Translations under genes and position numbers: made by a program
Shown here: positions 7,804-17,553 of the stretch, piece after piece
Numbering within the stretch: position 1 is the first letter of the stretch
How the letters are laid out: each line of letters begins with the position of its first letter
The notes under the pieces: generated by a model
What the model saw: the letters and a program-made list of their open reading frames with translations, nothing else
Database searches by the model: none
What the model was told of the DNA's origin: nothing
Assembly: GCA_026985055.1 (NCBI GenBank)
Contig: JALSQZ010000066.1
Coordinates: 1 to 64,000, forward strand
Length of the DNA stretch: 64,000 bases
Source: Sedimenticola sp.
GTDB lineage: Bacteria > Pseudomonadota > Gammaproteobacteria > Chromatiales > Chromatiaceae
Reading direction: 5' to 3'

Positions 7804-9269
7804 TTCAGTTTGTAGATGAGTACGCCCTGCCCATGTTCGGGCTGCAATTCGGCTATCGGTTTCAGTCCCCTTGCAGAGAGTAACTGGTAGAGCTTGCTTT
7901 GAGCCTGTTTCTTTCCGCTGCGCACAAAAGCATAATCATAATTCCGGAGCCTGGTTTTGCCAGATCGGAAGCGCTGGTATTCGAGTTTTTTTCCACTGTT
8001 TCGATTGCTGTACCAGGATACGCGCTCCCGGTGATAATCAATGACTATGCGTGAGCGGTCCGGAATGTTCGATCTGGCCCATTGCGCGGCCTGATGAATG
8101 TAGGCCTTGGGGGTGGCACTGTTGTGCAGGCTGTCGCCAACGAGTATCAGGATGCCGAGCAGCGCTGCCGCCAGCCATGCGCCCCTCCGGTTTTGCTCCC
8201 GGTATTGCCGGTGCAGAGCGTCCAGGGAAAAAACCACTATCGGCAGCAGCATCAGGCCCAGCGCCATGGTATAGCGTGACACCATGATGAAGTGCTGTGC
8301 GCCATGGATGAAGAGAATGGCAGCGGTCAGCGCTGCGTAGATCCACAGGATGCGCAGATAATCCCGGGGCAGTGCGGGGGCGGGGAAGTATTTGCGCAAT
8401 ATCAGAATGGCGAAATACAGCCAGCTCATGCTGCTGATCAGATCCTTGAGGATGCTCCAGGCCACTCCCAGATAGAGCGTGGTTTCCGCCATGCCCTGGG
8501 AGAACTGGGGAACCACCCCCTTGCGCAGCAGAGCCGCCTTGTGCGGGATGGATACGGTGAAGGTTTGCAACAATTGCTGCGTATTGGCGAGACTGTTCGC
8601 CAGGCGGTTGTGCATGCCTCCCCAGAGCAGTGTCGCAAGGGCGAAACCCAGGCCCATGATGAGCACGGGAATCAGCGCCTTGGCGCTGTCCCGAAACCGG
8701 CTGGTGCTGCCCGAAGCCAGCAGGCCAAAGGGCATGAGGAGCAGGAACACCAGAGCCTCTACCCGGAACAACAGGGCGATGAACATGCCCAGATTCCAGC
8801 TCAGAAGGTCTTTCCAGGAAAATTGGCGGAACAGGCGCAGATAGAAAATCATGCCGGCCAGGCTGAACGCCCAGTAGCCGTGATCGCGAATGATCTCGGC
8901 GCGGTTTTCATTGAAATAGGGCAGGCTGAGGATGACCAGCGCGGCCCACAGCAGGGTGCGCCGGGTACCGCCAAGTTCCTCCACAAGACGCAGAAATGCC
9001 AGTACCGCAAGAGTGTCCAGCAGCGTATTCAGCGCCCAGGCGGCCTGTTCCGGCGCGAGGCCGGTGAGCTGGCCGGTCAGGCCGATGAGGCGGGGATAGA
9101 ACAGCCAGTTGCCGATGTGCCGGATGGCGTCGCTGTCACCCTCAATGGCGAGCAGATAATAAACCGCGTCGTGATTGATCTGCTCAACTGCGCCGATCTG
9201 CCACAGGGACAGCAGAATGCTGGCGATGGCCGCGCTCAGATAGACAGAAAGCGTCTGTCTTGCAATCAT
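7734..9269 (-). CDS. Polytopic membrane protein, GT-C glycosyltransferase-like
   Basis: About 511 residues with some ten hydrophobic segments after MIARQTLSVYLSAAIAS, followed by a ~120-residue extracytoplasmic C-terminal part. HDAVYYL near residue 35 recalls the acidic motif in the first loop of GT-C enzymes that use polyprenyl-phosphate sugars. The start at 9269 gives an ATGA overlap with the sulfotransferase gene; the longer frame to 9407 would lie inside that gene. The final ~22 residues (GIPKNPDARAG...) come from repeat R2. A role in surface-glycan assembly is inferred from context only. Confidence 0.7.
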   Translation of the reverse strand: MIARQTLSVYLSAAIASILLSLWQIGAVEQINHDAVYYLLAIEGDSDAIRHIGNWLFYPRLIGLTGQLTGLAPEQAAWALNTLLDTLAVLAFLRLVEELGGTRRTLLWAALVILSLPYFNENRAEIIRDHGYWAFSLAGMIFYLRLFRQFSWKDLLSWNLGMFIALLFRVEALVFLLLMPFGLLASGSTSRFRDSAKALIPVLIMGLGFALATLLWGGMHNRLANSLANTQQLLQTFTVSIPHKAALLRKGVVPQFSQGMAETTLYLGVAWSILKDLISSMSWLYFAILILRKYFPAPALPRDYLRILWIYAALTAAILFIHGAQHFIMVSRYTMALGLMLLPIVVFSLDALHRQYREQNRRGAWLAAALLGILILVGDSLHNSATPKAYIHQAAQWARSNIPDRSRIVIDYHRERVSWYSNRNSGKKLEYQRFRSGKTRLRNYDYAFVRSGKKQAQSKLYQLLSARGLKPIAELQPEHGQGVLIYKLKGIPKNPDARAGQGYPTILDHDK

Positions 9270-10069
9270 GGGTCTGGCGTATAGCCGAAATAGTCCAGCA
9301 ACTCGCCGGCTTCCTGCTGAATGTAGGCTCGATCCTCCGGGCTGAGGCGGCTCAGGGAGCGGGCGTTCATGTTGCGGATGCGGGAGGTCACGCCATGTAC
9401 CGTCCATTTCCGGTCAGCCAGCAGTTCCGTGTGATCCAGCCCGAGAAAGTCCATGATTTGCTGCATCTGTTCCGCGGGCCGGGCGGTGACGTCCTCGTAT
9501 TTCAGTATCAGTTTGCGCTCCACCTTGTCCAGCTGATCGAGCATGATGCGGTTGGATTGCTGCCATTGTTTGGCGGCGATTTCCACCGACTGGCCGGCCT
9601 TGCGGTGGATGCCCTCGGCTACCGCGTAGCCGTTGCGTACCAGGGCGATGAAGTGCGCGCCGGGGAAGTTTTTGTCCAGCCATTGAATGCGCGCCGCATT
9701 GGGAATGGATTTCTCGATGAACACCGGCAGGCGCGGATCGGACATCATGCCGCACCACTGGCGTTTGAGTTTTTCCGCATCCGGTTCGTTTCCCGGTCGC
9801 GGGACGAAACGATCAGGATTCAGCGCCCAGGTGCGGGTCAGGCCCACTTCACTGGGAATGGTGAGTTGGTCGGTGCAGTACTGCCCTTCCCTGGGCAAGT
9901 GCGCCACGGAAGGATGGCTGGCGATGACATCATGCAACAGTGTGGTGCCGGAATTGTAGCAGCCCACGACGAAAACCCATTTCTTCGGGTTGCAGGCCTT
10001 GCCTTCCCGGGCAAGACGATTCAGTTTCATTTGACGGCGTTTTTTTCTCAGCCATTTTTTCAGGTTCAT
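9266..10069 (-). CDS. PAPS-dependent sulfotransferase-like protein
   Basis: A 267-residue protein with the 5'-phosphosulfate loop GCYNSGTTLLHDVIASHP near residue 36 and the 3'-phosphate-binding region ALVRNGYAVAEG near 142. KYEDVTARP near 190 is the usual late family motif. The N-terminus is very basic with no clear membrane anchor. It lies between the deacetylase and GT-C-like genes with 4-bp overlaps on each side, so it probably sulfates a surface glycan or lipid-linked intermediate. The substrate is unknown. Confidence 0.85.
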   Translation of the reverse strand: MNLKKWLRKKRRQMKLNRLAREGKACNPKKWVFVVGCYNSGTTLLHDVIASHPSVAHLPREGQYCTDQLTIPSEVGLTRTWALNPDRFVPRPGNEPDAEKLKRQWCGMMSDPRLPVFIEKSIPNAARIQWLDKNFPGAHFIALVRNGYAVAEGIHRKAGQSVEIAAKQWQQSNRIMLDQLDKVERKLILKYEDVTARPAEQMQQIMDFLGLDHTELLADRKWTVHGVTSRIRNMNARSLSRLSPEDRAYIQQEAGELLDYFGYTPDP

Positions 10070-10983
10070 AGCGGGATATCCGATCGGAAAACATTACACT
10101 GGGTGCGAATCTCCTGGTTACCCCAGAGAGTAAACCGGCCTATTTGAAAATTGCCATCCATGGGCGGGTGGTTCTTGATTTTTTGCAGGGTCAGCCCGCG
10201 CTGCAGCCCGCTGTTTGCGGCGGCCTTGGCCGCAACAGGAGAATAATTGCCATTGGGATAGGCGATGCTGACGGGCGTGCGGCCGGTCCAGTTGCTGATG
10301 TCGATTTGCGCCAGCTGGATCTGCTCCAGTATTTCCGAGTAGCCATACTGGTCGAGCAGATAATGGTTGCGCGTGTGGTTGCCGATATGCACCAGCGGGT
10401 GCGCGGAAAATTCCTTCAATTCCTCTATTGTCATGGGGCGATCCGTATCTGACCAGGGGAGCAGACAAGTATCGCCGAATTCCCGTAGCAGATATGTGAT
10501 GATGTCCAAATGATGCTTCTCCTTGAGCATTTTCTGTTCCCGGGAGATGTCCGTCTTTTGCGCGCCCCGGCGAATGCGCTCCCGGTACACCACGTCCCAC
10601 CAGAAGCATTCCTGCTGTTCCACATTGCCGGTAGTGATGTAGAAAGTGGCAGGGATGTCATATTCCTCAAGCAGGGCGACCATGCGCAGATTGTTGGCAT
10701 AGCCATCGTCAAAGGTGATGCAGGCGTATTTTCCCGTCGTCGTGAGTTTGCTGTCTTCTTGTTCGGGGCTGATGAAATCATAGCCGGCTTCAAGAAAAAT
10801 CTCGATGAACAGACGCATTTGTTCCCGGGTGATGGCCTGCTGGGCATCCACATGATTTGCCGCGATTTCCTCCCGGTCTTCGAAAAGGCCGTGAAACAGG
10901 AAACCCAGAATCGCGGGTCGATCCCGGTGCAGAAAAGAAAGACCGCTGCGCAGCTTTTGTTTTAGCTTTTTGCTGAAGGACAT
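10066..10983 (-). CDS. Polysaccharide deacetylase (NodB-homology) family protein
   Basis: A 305-residue carbohydrate-esterase-4 protein. CITFDDGYANN near residue 92 carries the two catalytic/metal Asp, and HIGNHTRNHYLLDQ near 190 is the H-x3-H motif 2 (usual form SHTxxH). IAYPNGNYSP near 240 matches motif 3. No signal peptide is evident, so it may work on a cytoplasmic or lipid-linked glycan. It is the first gene of a three-gene - strand operon, divergent from the sulfotransferase gene at 11043 with a 59-bp shared upstream region. Confidence 0.88.
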   Translation of the reverse strand: MSFSKKLKQKLRSGLSFLHRDRPAILGFLFHGLFEDREEIAANHVDAQQAITREQMRLFIEIFLEAGYDFISPEQEDSKLTTTGKYACITFDDGYANNLRMVALLEEYDIPATFYITTGNVEQQECFWWDVVYRERIRRGAQKTDISREQKMLKEKHHLDIITYLLREFGDTCLLPWSDTDRPMTIEELKEFSAHPLVHIGNHTRNHYLLDQYGYSEILEQIQLAQIDISNWTGRTPVSIAYPNGNYSPVAAKAAANSGLQRGLTLQKIKNHPPMDGNFQIGRFTLWGNQEIRTQCNVFRSDIPL

Positions 10984-11042
10984 GGACGGCTGTCTGGGCT
11001 TATAATTCCCCGATCCCCGGTTACGCGCAAGAGCGAAATGAA

Positions 11043-11882
11043 GTGAACCATTCTAGTGCCCAAGCCGTTGTTCTGGCAACGGGAATGCAGAGCAGCGGAT
11101 CCACGCTCCTGTCCTGGTGTTTTCTGCAACGGCCGGACATGAATGGCACCCTGGATGGGGATACCGATCTGATTCCCTTGCCGCCCCGGGGTCTGGATGC
11201 GCCTTTGCTCTGGTACAAGACCACCATCAGCTGTTTTACCCTGGCGGAACAGATCGCCCTGCTGGAGGATGAGGGCTATGCGGTGAAACCCCTGCTTGTG
11301 GTGCGGGATGTGCGTGCAGTATGGATGTCGCTCATGAAAAAGCCTTATGGGCGCAATGGCGTGACCGCTGAAGACCCGCCCCTGCGCCTGCGCTTCCGGC
11401 GCTTCCTGCGTTCCTGGGAAGATGCCCGGGAGCGGGGAATACCCGTGTTCCGTTACGAAGACCTGGCCGTGGATGCGGAGTCGGCTCTGATGGGCCTGTG
11501 CAAGGATCTCGATCTGCCCTGGGAGCAGGCCATGCTCGACTGGCCCAGGCCGGCATCTGCGATTGCCGATTCCCGACATGGCAATGCGCGTTTCATGAAC
11601 GCCCGCAAGGCGGGACTTGCGGATGTTTTCAATCCGGATCTGGCCCTGCGGGTGAGCGGAGAGATCCATGAGCAGGATCTGGTTTGGCTGGAAGAACAGT
11701 TTTCTCCTTTCAATGCGGCCATGGGCTATGAACAACATCTGGCCGGACTGAAGCTTTTGCCTGGCCGTCTGCAACCGTCCTGGGCGGCTTCCCGGCGCAT
11801 GAACTGGCGTCTGCGCCAGAAACCCCTGCGCTATCTGGCGGTGAAGCTGGGCCTGAGCCGCTACCGCCCCCGACCTCAGTGA
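11043..11882 (+). CDS. Second sulfotransferase-like protein
   Basis: Begins with GTG; the next ATG lies inside the nucleotide-binding loop, so the GTG start is needed. ATGMQSSGSTLLSW near residues 12-25 is the 5'-PAPS loop and LLVVRDVRAVWMS near 85 fits the 3'-phosphate region; FRYEDLAVD is the late conserved motif. It is only distantly similar by eye to the protein at 9266-10069, so this is not a recent duplication. It is the first gene of the + strand surface-glycan run and overlaps the kinase gene by 4 bp. Confidence 0.78.
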   Translation: MNHSSAQAVVLATGMQSSGSTLLSWCFLQRPDMNGTLDGDTDLIPLPPRGLDAPLLWYKTTISCFTLAEQIALLEDEGYAVKPLLVVRDVRAVWMSLMKKPYGRNGVTAEDPPLRLRFRRFLRSWEDARERGIPVFRYEDLAVDAESALMGLCKDLDLPWEQAMLDWPRPASAIADSRHGNARFMNARKAGLADVFNPDLALRVSGEIHEQDLVWLEEQFSPFNAAMGYEQHLAGLKLLPGRLQPSWAASRRMNWRLRQKPLRYLAVKLGLSRYRPRPQ

Positions 11883-13276
11883 TGAAGCAGGACTGGGAAT
11901 ATCGCCGTGAAATCGTATTGCCCTTCGATCTGCCACTGGCGGACGGGCAAATCATGGTTTGCGAGAAGATTCTGCGGCTGTTGCCTGGCCGGCGACTGGT
12001 GTGTCGGGCGAGATTCCGGGGGGAGACAGTGCTGGCCAAGCTGTTCCTGGGCGAAGGAGGTCGCAAGGAGGCAATGGTGGACGCGACCGCGATCCGGGCG
12101 ATGATGTCGGCGAATATCCCTACCCCGGTGTTGCGTCACCAGTTGCAGGTCAGGGACAAGCCGCATGTGCTGTTGCTGTTCGACTTCATCCCCGAGGCGC
12201 GCTCCTTTCGTCAGGCCTGGACGCTGGCTGACCCTCATCAGCGGGAGCTGTTGCTGGAAAAGCTGCTGCGTCTGGTGGCGGCCCAGCACCAGGCGGGACT
12301 GCGCCAGGTTGATTTTCATCTGAACAATTTTCTCGTTGATGCCGCTGGCCGGTTGTACGCCATAGACGGCGGCGACTTTCTCCTTGGTGATGCGCCGGTG
12401 CGCCGGAAAGCCGCCATCGCCAACCTGGGTTTTCTCTTTGGTCATCTGCCCCGCCGGGAGCTGCATCGATCCCCGGATGTCTTGCAGCCCTATCTCCAGG
12501 AACGCGACTGGGCCGACAAACCCGGGTTGCTGCCGCGGGTCAGTGATGCGGCGGATGCCTTTCGTCATCGTCGCGCCCGGCGTATCAGCCGCAAGGCATA
12601 TCGGAACTGCAGTGAGTTCCTGGTGCGCAGACATCAGGGCCTGCGTATCTGTCAGCGCCGTGATCTGCCGGTGGAAGAGCTGAATCGCTGGCTGCAAGCC
12701 ACCGAGCTGGCACCCAGGGAGGGCGAGAAAATCCTCAAACCCGGCAACTCCCAGACGGTATGGCGCACCCGCCTGGGCGGCCGGGAAGTGGTGGTGAAGC
12801 GCTACAACCTGAAAAATCCCTGGCATGCCCTGCGGCGCATGTTCACCCGCAGCCGGGCATCAAAATCCTGGGAGAATGCCCATCGTCTGCGCGCCTACCA
12901 CATTGCCACGCCGCATCCCCTGGCCATGATCGAGGAACGCTGGGGGCCTGTGCGCCGGCGCGCCTGGCTGATTACCGATGTGGCTCATGGCGAGGGAGCC
13001 AATGGCTACATTCCCGCGCACCCGGAGGCAGGGAATCTCCAGCGTCTCGCGGATACGGTACTGGCCTTCGGGGAAAACGGCCTGGTTCATGGTGACATGA
13101 AAGCCACCAATTTCATCATGAATGAAACCGGGGTCGAGGTCATCGACCTGGATTCCATGAGCAGGCCGCTTACCGCGCCGGCGCGGCGGGCCCGGATCCA
13201 TCGCGACCGGCAGCGCTTTGTACGGAACTGGACAGGAGATCTGCGTAGCGCTTTTGAGCGCCTTATGCATCAATGA
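11879..13276 (+). CDS. Two-domain LPS-kinase-like protein (WaaP/InaA superfamily)
   Basis: The 465 residues hold two protein-kinase-fold domains. Domain 1 (about 30-230) has VLAKLF as the lysine strand, QVDFHLNNFLV as the catalytic loop and AIDGGDF as the metal motif. Domain 2 (about 275-455) has VVVKRYN, LVHGDMKATNFI and VIDLDSM. Both keep the Asp and Asn, so both may be active. Such kinases phosphorylate heptose in the inner core of LPS; P. aeruginosa uses separate WaaP, WapP and WapQ proteins. The fusion is unusual. Activity and target are inferred from motifs and neighbours. Confidence 0.8.
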   Translation: MMKQDWEYRREIVLPFDLPLADGQIMVCEKILRLLPGRRLVCRARFRGETVLAKLFLGEGGRKEAMVDATAIRAMMSANIPTPVLRHQLQVRDKPHVLLLFDFIPEARSFRQAWTLADPHQRELLLEKLLRLVAAQHQAGLRQVDFHLNNFLVDAAGRLYAIDGGDFLLGDAPVRRKAAIANLGFLFGHLPRRELHRSPDVLQPYLQERDWADKPGLLPRVSDAADAFRHRRARRISRKAYRNCSEFLVRRHQGLRICQRRDLPVEELNRWLQATELAPREGEKILKPGNSQTVWRTRLGGREVVVKRYNLKNPWHALRRMFTRSRASKSWENAHRLRAYHIATPHPLAMIEERWGPVRRRAWLITDVAHGEGANGYIPAHPEAGNLQRLADTVLAFGENGLVHGDMKATNFIMNETGVEVIDLDSMSRPLTAPARRARIHRDRQRFVRNWTGDLRSAFERLMHQ

Positions 13277-13320
13277 ATCGGGTAGAATAGCGGCAAATAT
13301 TCGGGCAATCAGGTTTCTTC

Positions 13321-15063
13321 ATGATCATATTGGGTGTAGCGGGCGCGGTAAGCCATGACCCTTCGGCGGCCTTGTTCGTCGATGGCGAGCTGGTGGCCGC
13401 GGCGGAAGAAGAGCGTTTCCTCCGTGACAAGCACGCCAAGGGGCGCTTTCCCTACGAGGCCACGCGCTATTGTCTGGCCGAAGCCGGTATCGAGCCGGGG
13501 CAGGTGGACGTAGTGGCCTTTCCCTATGCAAAAATCCCTTTGAGCAGCCCCGCGCGCTGGCACTATGCCGCCCGCCACTGGTATGCGCCGGATCGGGCGC
13601 TCACGGCTTTGTTGCGGGGCAATCGGCGCTACTGGCGCAACCGTTCCCTGCTGGAAAAGCTGGTGGCGGATCTGGGCATCACCAATGCCCGCCTGGAAAT
13701 GGTGGAGCATCATCTGGCCCATGCCAGCAGCGCCTATCATCTCAGCGGTTTCAAGGAGAAGACCGCGATCCTGGGTATCGATGGCAAGGGTGAATACGCC
13801 ACGACTTTCTTCGGTTACGGCGAGAACGGGCGCATCCATAAAATCAAGGAATTCTACGACCCCGATTCCCTGGGGGGCGTGTACGGCGCCATGACCGAAT
13901 ACCTGGGCTTCGAAATGCTCGATGGCGAATTCAAGGTCATGGGCATGGCGCCCTATGGTGATCCTTCGCGCTTCGATTTTTCCCGCCTCATCGACTACAG
14001 CGAGAAGGATTTCCGGGTCAACACCCGGCTGGTGAACGTCATCGGCCTGCGCCGCTGGAAGGACAGGAATGGCAAGGGCATGTATTTCAGCCCCAAACTG
14101 GTGGACTGGCTGGGGCCGCCCCGGGAAGGGGACGAGATCGACGATCCCTATGTGGACTATGCCGCTTCCATGCAGGACTTGCTGGAAAAGGTATCCCTGG
14201 GACTCATCGAACACTATCTCGGCGATATTCTGCGTGAAACCGGGAAGCTGGCCTTTGCCGGCGGCGTGGCCCTGAACGTCAAGCTCAACCAGCGGATTCT
14301 GGCCAAGGACAATGTACAGGAGCTGTTCATTCAGCCGGCTGCCTCCGACGCGGGCACGGCCATAGGCGCGGCTTCCTATATCGCCCATCAGCTGGGCGAT
14401 AACGTGCAGCCCATGCGCCATGCCTATCTGGGGCCATCCTACAGCAATGAACAATGTATCGCCGCCTGTGAAGCCCATGAAGGGCAGCCTCACTGGGAAA
14501 AGCTCGAAAATGTCCCGCAACAGGTGGCAAAACTGCTGGCCGAGGGCAATCCCGTGGCCTGGTTCCAGGGGCGCATGGAGTTCGGGCCGCGGGCCCTGGG
14601 CAACCGTTCCATACTGGGCGCGCCGAATGTGCCGGGCATTGCCGATCGGATCAACGAACAGATCAAGTACCGGGAACGCTGGCGGCCCTTCTGCCCCAGT
14701 ATTCTGGATAGCGTCGCGCCGGACATGCTGCAAACCGATCATCCGGCCCCCTACATGACCATCACCTTCGACGTTGGCGAAGGCTGGAAAGAGCGGGTGC
14801 CGGAAGTGGTGCATGAAGACGGCACCGCCCGCGCCCAGGTAGTGACCCGGGAGACCAATCCCCGTTACTATGAGCTCATTGGCGAACTGCAGAAACTCAC
14901 CGGTAACGGGGTGATTCTGAACACCTCCCTGAACCGGCGCGGCGAGCCCATGGTCTGTTCGCCGGAGGATGCCCTGAACATGTTCTTTGGCTCGGATCTG
15001 CAATACCTAGTCATGGAGGATATTCTGGTAACCAAAGAAAACCAAGTGGAAGCAGAAGCATGA
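13321..15063 (+). CDS. Carbamoyltransferase (NodU/TobZ/WapO type)
   Basis: 580 residues with the two-domain layout: an N-terminal Kae1-like domain ([21 protein letters not shown] at the start, [11 protein letters not shown] near 137) and a C-terminal YrdC-like carbamoyltransferase domain ([16 protein letters not shown] near 418, [17 protein letters not shown]). These enzymes use carbamoyl phosphate and ATP to carbamoylate a sugar hydroxyl. P. aeruginosa WapO does this on heptose of the LPS core, and the LPS context here suggests a similar role. It overlaps rfbB by 4 bp. Confidence 0.92.
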   Translation: MIILGVAGAVSHDPSAALFVDGELVAAAEEERFLRDKHAKGRFPYEATRYCLAEAGIEPGQVDVVAFPYAKIPLSSPARWHYAARHWYAPDRALTALLRGNRRYWRNRSLLEKLVADLGITNARLEMVEHHLAHASSAYHLSGFKEKTAILGIDGKGEYATTFFGYGENGRIHKIKEFYDPDSLGGVYGAMTEYLGFEMLDGEFKVMGMAPYGDPSRFDFSRLIDYSEKDFRVNTRLVNVIGLRRWKDRNGKGMYFSPKLVDWLGPPREGDEIDDPYVDYAASMQDLLEKVSLGLIEHYLGDILRETGKLAFAGGVALNVKLNQRILAKDNVQELFIQPAASDAGTAIGAASYIAHQLGDNVQPMRHAYLGPSYSNEQCIAACEAHEGQPHWEKLENVPQQVAKLLAEGNPVAWFQGRMEFGPRALGNRSILGAPNVPGIADRINEQIKYRERWRPFCPSILDSVAPDMLQTDHPAPYMTITFDVGEGWKERVPEVVHEDGTARAQVVTRETNPRYYELIGELQKLTGNGVILNTSLNRRGEPMVCSPEDALNMFFGSDLQYLVMEDILVTKENQVEAEA

Positions 15064-16124
15064 AGAAACTGCTCATTACCGGCGGCGCGGGTTTCATTGG
15101 CTCGGCGGTGATTCGCCATCTCATCGAAAATACCGGCTATCAGGTGGTCAACCTGGACAAGCTGACCTATGCGGGCAATCTCGAATCACTGGCCAGTGTC
15201 TCCGGCAGCGAGCGCTATGTTTTCGAACAGGTGGATATCTGTGACGCGCCGGAGGTGGCGCGGGTGTTCCGCGAGCATCGGCCGGACGCCATCATGCATT
15301 TGGCCGCGGAATCCCATGTAGATCGCTCCATCGACGGCCCGGCGGATTTCATTCAGACCAATGTGGTGGGCACCACGGTACTCCTGGAGGCGGCGCGTGG
15401 ATACTGGAACGAACTGCGGGGGAAGGAGAAGACGGCCTTCCGCTTCCATCATGTCTCCACCGACGAAGTCTATGGCGATCTGGGGCCAGAGGGCCTGTTT
15501 ACCGAGGAAACCCCGTATGCGCCCAGTTCGCCCTATTCTGCGAGCAAGGCGTCCTCGGATCACATGGTGCGCGCCTGGCAGCGTACCTACGGACTGCCGG
15601 TGGTCATCACCAACTGCTCCAACAATTACGGGCCTTACCAGTTTCCGGAGAAGCTCATTCCCCTGGTGATTCTGAACGCCCTGGCGGGCAAGCCCCTGCC
15701 CATCTATGGCAAGGGCGATCAGGTGCGCGACTGGCTGTATGTGGACGATCACGCCCGGGCCCTGCTGCGGGTGCTGGAACAGGGCAAGGACGGCGAGACC
15801 TACAATATCGGCGGGCATAACGAAAAGACCAATCTGGAAGTTGTGCATGCCCTGTGCGCCATCCTGGACGAGAAGCGTCCCGAATGCCCGGGTGGATTGG
15901 GCGCCTACGCGGATCTGATCACCCATGTGGCGGATCGTCCCGGGCATGATCTGCGCTATGCCATCGATGCCGGAAAGATCGCGCGGGAGCTGGACTGGAC
16001 GCCTCAGGAAACCTTTGTCAGCGGCCTGGAAAAGACCGTGGACTGGTATCTGGAAAACGATCTCTGGTGCCAGCGGGTACTGGATGGCAGCTATCGCGGG
16101 GAACGTCTGGGAGTGATCGAATGA
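15060..16124 (+). CDS. rfbB: dTDP-glucose 4,6-dehydratase
   Basis: Second step of dTDP-L-rhamnose synthesis. A 354-residue extended SDR with [10 protein letters not shown] at residues 7-16 for [16 protein letters not shown] near 80, the catalytic TDE of [10 protein letters not shown] near 135 and [10 protein letters not shown] near 158. It overlaps the genes on both sides by 4 bp, indicating translational coupling in an rfbB-rfbA-rfbC-rfbD set. Confidence 0.97.
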   Translation: MKKLLITGGAGFIGSAVIRHLIENTGYQVVNLDKLTYAGNLESLASVSGSERYVFEQVDICDAPEVARVFREHRPDAIMHLAAESHVDRSIDGPADFIQTNVVGTTVLLEAARGYWNELRGKEKTAFRFHHVSTDEVYGDLGPEGLFTEETPYAPSSPYSASKASSDHMVRAWQRTYGLPVVITNCSNNYGPYQFPEKLIPLVILNALAGKPLPIYGKGDQVRDWLYVDDHARALLRVLEQGKDGETYNIGGHNEKTNLEVVHALCAILDEKRPECPGGLGAYADLITHVADRPGHDLRYAIDAGKIARELDWTPQETFVSGLEKTVDWYLENDLWCQRVLDGSYRGERLGVIE

Positions 16125-16996
16125 AAGGCATCGTTCTGGCCGGAGGTTCCGGCACCCGCCTGCACCCGGTGACGCGCAGCATATCCAAACAGCTGCTGCC
16201 GGTGTATGACAAGCCCATGATCTATTACCCCCTCAGCACCCTGATGCTGGCAGGCATACGCGAGGTGCTGATCATCTCCACGCCCCATGACCTGCCCCTG
16301 TTTCGTCAGTTGCTCGGAGATGGCAGCCAGTGGGGCATGCACCTGGAGTATGCCGAGCAACCCCGCCCCGAGGGGCTGGCCCAGGCCTTTGTCATTGGCG
16401 CGGACTTCATTGGCGATGATCATTGCGCCCTGGTGCTGGGGGACAACATTTTCTATGGGCATGACTTCGGCCAGCTCCTGAGTGAAGCTGTCCGGCGGGA
16501 GCAGGGCGCGACCGTGTTTGCCTATCCGGTACATGACCCGGAGCGCTATGGCGTGGTGGAATTCGACGAAGGATTCCGCGCCCTGAGTCTGGAGGAAAAA
16601 CCGGCGCAGCCCAAGTCCCGTTACGCCGTAACCGGTCTATACTTTTATGACAATCAGGTGATCGACATCGCCAGCGACATTCGCCCTTCGGCCCGGGGTG
16701 AACTGGAAATCACGGATGTGAACCGGCATTACCTGAACCGGGGAGAACTGCGGGTGGAAGTGCTGGGACGGGGCATGGCCTGGCTGGACACCGGCACCCA
16801 TGATTCCCTGCTGGACGCCGGGCAGTTCATCCAGACCCTGGAAAGCCGTCAGGGACTCAAGGTGTGCTGTCCCGAGGAAGTGGCCTGGCGCATGAACTGG
16901 ATCGATGATGAGCAGTTGCTGGCTCTCGCCGCGGAACTGGGCAAGAGCAGCTATGGCAGTTACCTGGAAGGCTTGTTACGGGAGCAGATCCTATGA
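16121..16996 (+). CDS. rfbA: Glucose-1-phosphate thymidylyltransferase
   Basis: First step of dTDP-rhamnose synthesis (glucose 1-phosphate plus dTTP). It starts [18 protein letters not shown], the nucleotide-binding signature; [22 protein letters not shown] and [11 protein letters not shown] follow. It has 291 residues. The start is the ATG of the 4-bp overlap with rfbB; the longer frame to 16067 is not supported. Confidence 0.97.
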   Translation: MKGIVLAGGSGTRLHPVTRSISKQLLPVYDKPMIYYPLSTLMLAGIREVLIISTPHDLPLFRQLLGDGSQWGMHLEYAEQPRPEGLAQAFVIGADFIGDDHCALVLGDNIFYGHDFGQLLSEAVRREQGATVFAYPVHDPERYGVVEFDEGFRALSLEEKPAQPKSRYAVTGLYFYDNQVIDIASDIRPSARGELEITDVNRHYLNRGELRVEVLGRGMAWLDTGTHDSLLDAGQFIQTLESRQGLKVCCPEEVAWRMNWIDDEQLLALAAELGKSSYGSYLEGLLREQIL

Positions 16997-17553
16997 AGAT
17001 CCTGGAAACCGATATTCCCGGCGTCCTGATCGTGGAGCCGCAGGTTCATGGCGATGAGCGGGGCTGGTTCATGGAGACCTGGCAGGCGCGGCGCTATGCT
17101 GATGCGGGCATCCGCGGCCCTTTCGTGCAGGACAACATGGCTCGCTCCCGGCACGGCATTTTGCGCGGACTGCATCTCCAGCATCCCCATGCCCAGGGCA
17201 AACTGGTGCAGGTGGTCATGGGTGAAGTATTCGATGTCGCGGTGGACGTGCGCCGCGGTTCCCCGCATTTCGGGAAATGGGTGGGCGTGATTCTGTCCGC
17301 CGACAATCACCGTCAGCTCTGGGTGCCGCCGGGCTTCGCCCATGGTTATGTGGTGACCAGCAACAACGCCATCTTCAGCTACAAATGCAGTGAGTATTAT
17401 CATCCGGAAACGGATTTGAGCATACGCTGGAACGACCCGGATATCGGCATCGACTGGCCGGTAGTGGGGCAGCCCAGTCTGTCGGACAAGGATGCCGACG
17501 CGCTGTTGCTCAAGGAGGTTCCCGATGAGCGTCTGCCGGAGTACCAGTCATGA
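16993..17553 (+). CDS. rfbC: dTDP-4-dehydrorhamnose 3,5-epimerase
   Basis: Third step of dTDP-rhamnose synthesis. A 186-residue cupin with HGDERGWF near residue 19, [12 protein letters not shown] (catalytic His) near 52, and [12 protein letters not shown] near 111. Overlapping starts and stops couple it to rfbA and rfbD. Confidence 0.97.
   Translation: MKILETDIPGVLIVEPQVHGDERGWFMETWQARRYADAGIRGPFVQDNMARSRHGILRGLHLQHPHAQGKLVQVVMGEVFDVAVDVRRGSPHFGKWVGVILSADNHRQLWVPPGFAHGYVVTSNNAIFSYKCSEYYHPETDLSIRWNDPDIGIDWPVVGQPSLSDKDADALLLKEVPDERLPEYQS

Noticed and set aside
13309..15003. A 564-codon - strand frame
   Set aside because: Antisense to the carbamoyltransferase gene; no recognisable motifs.
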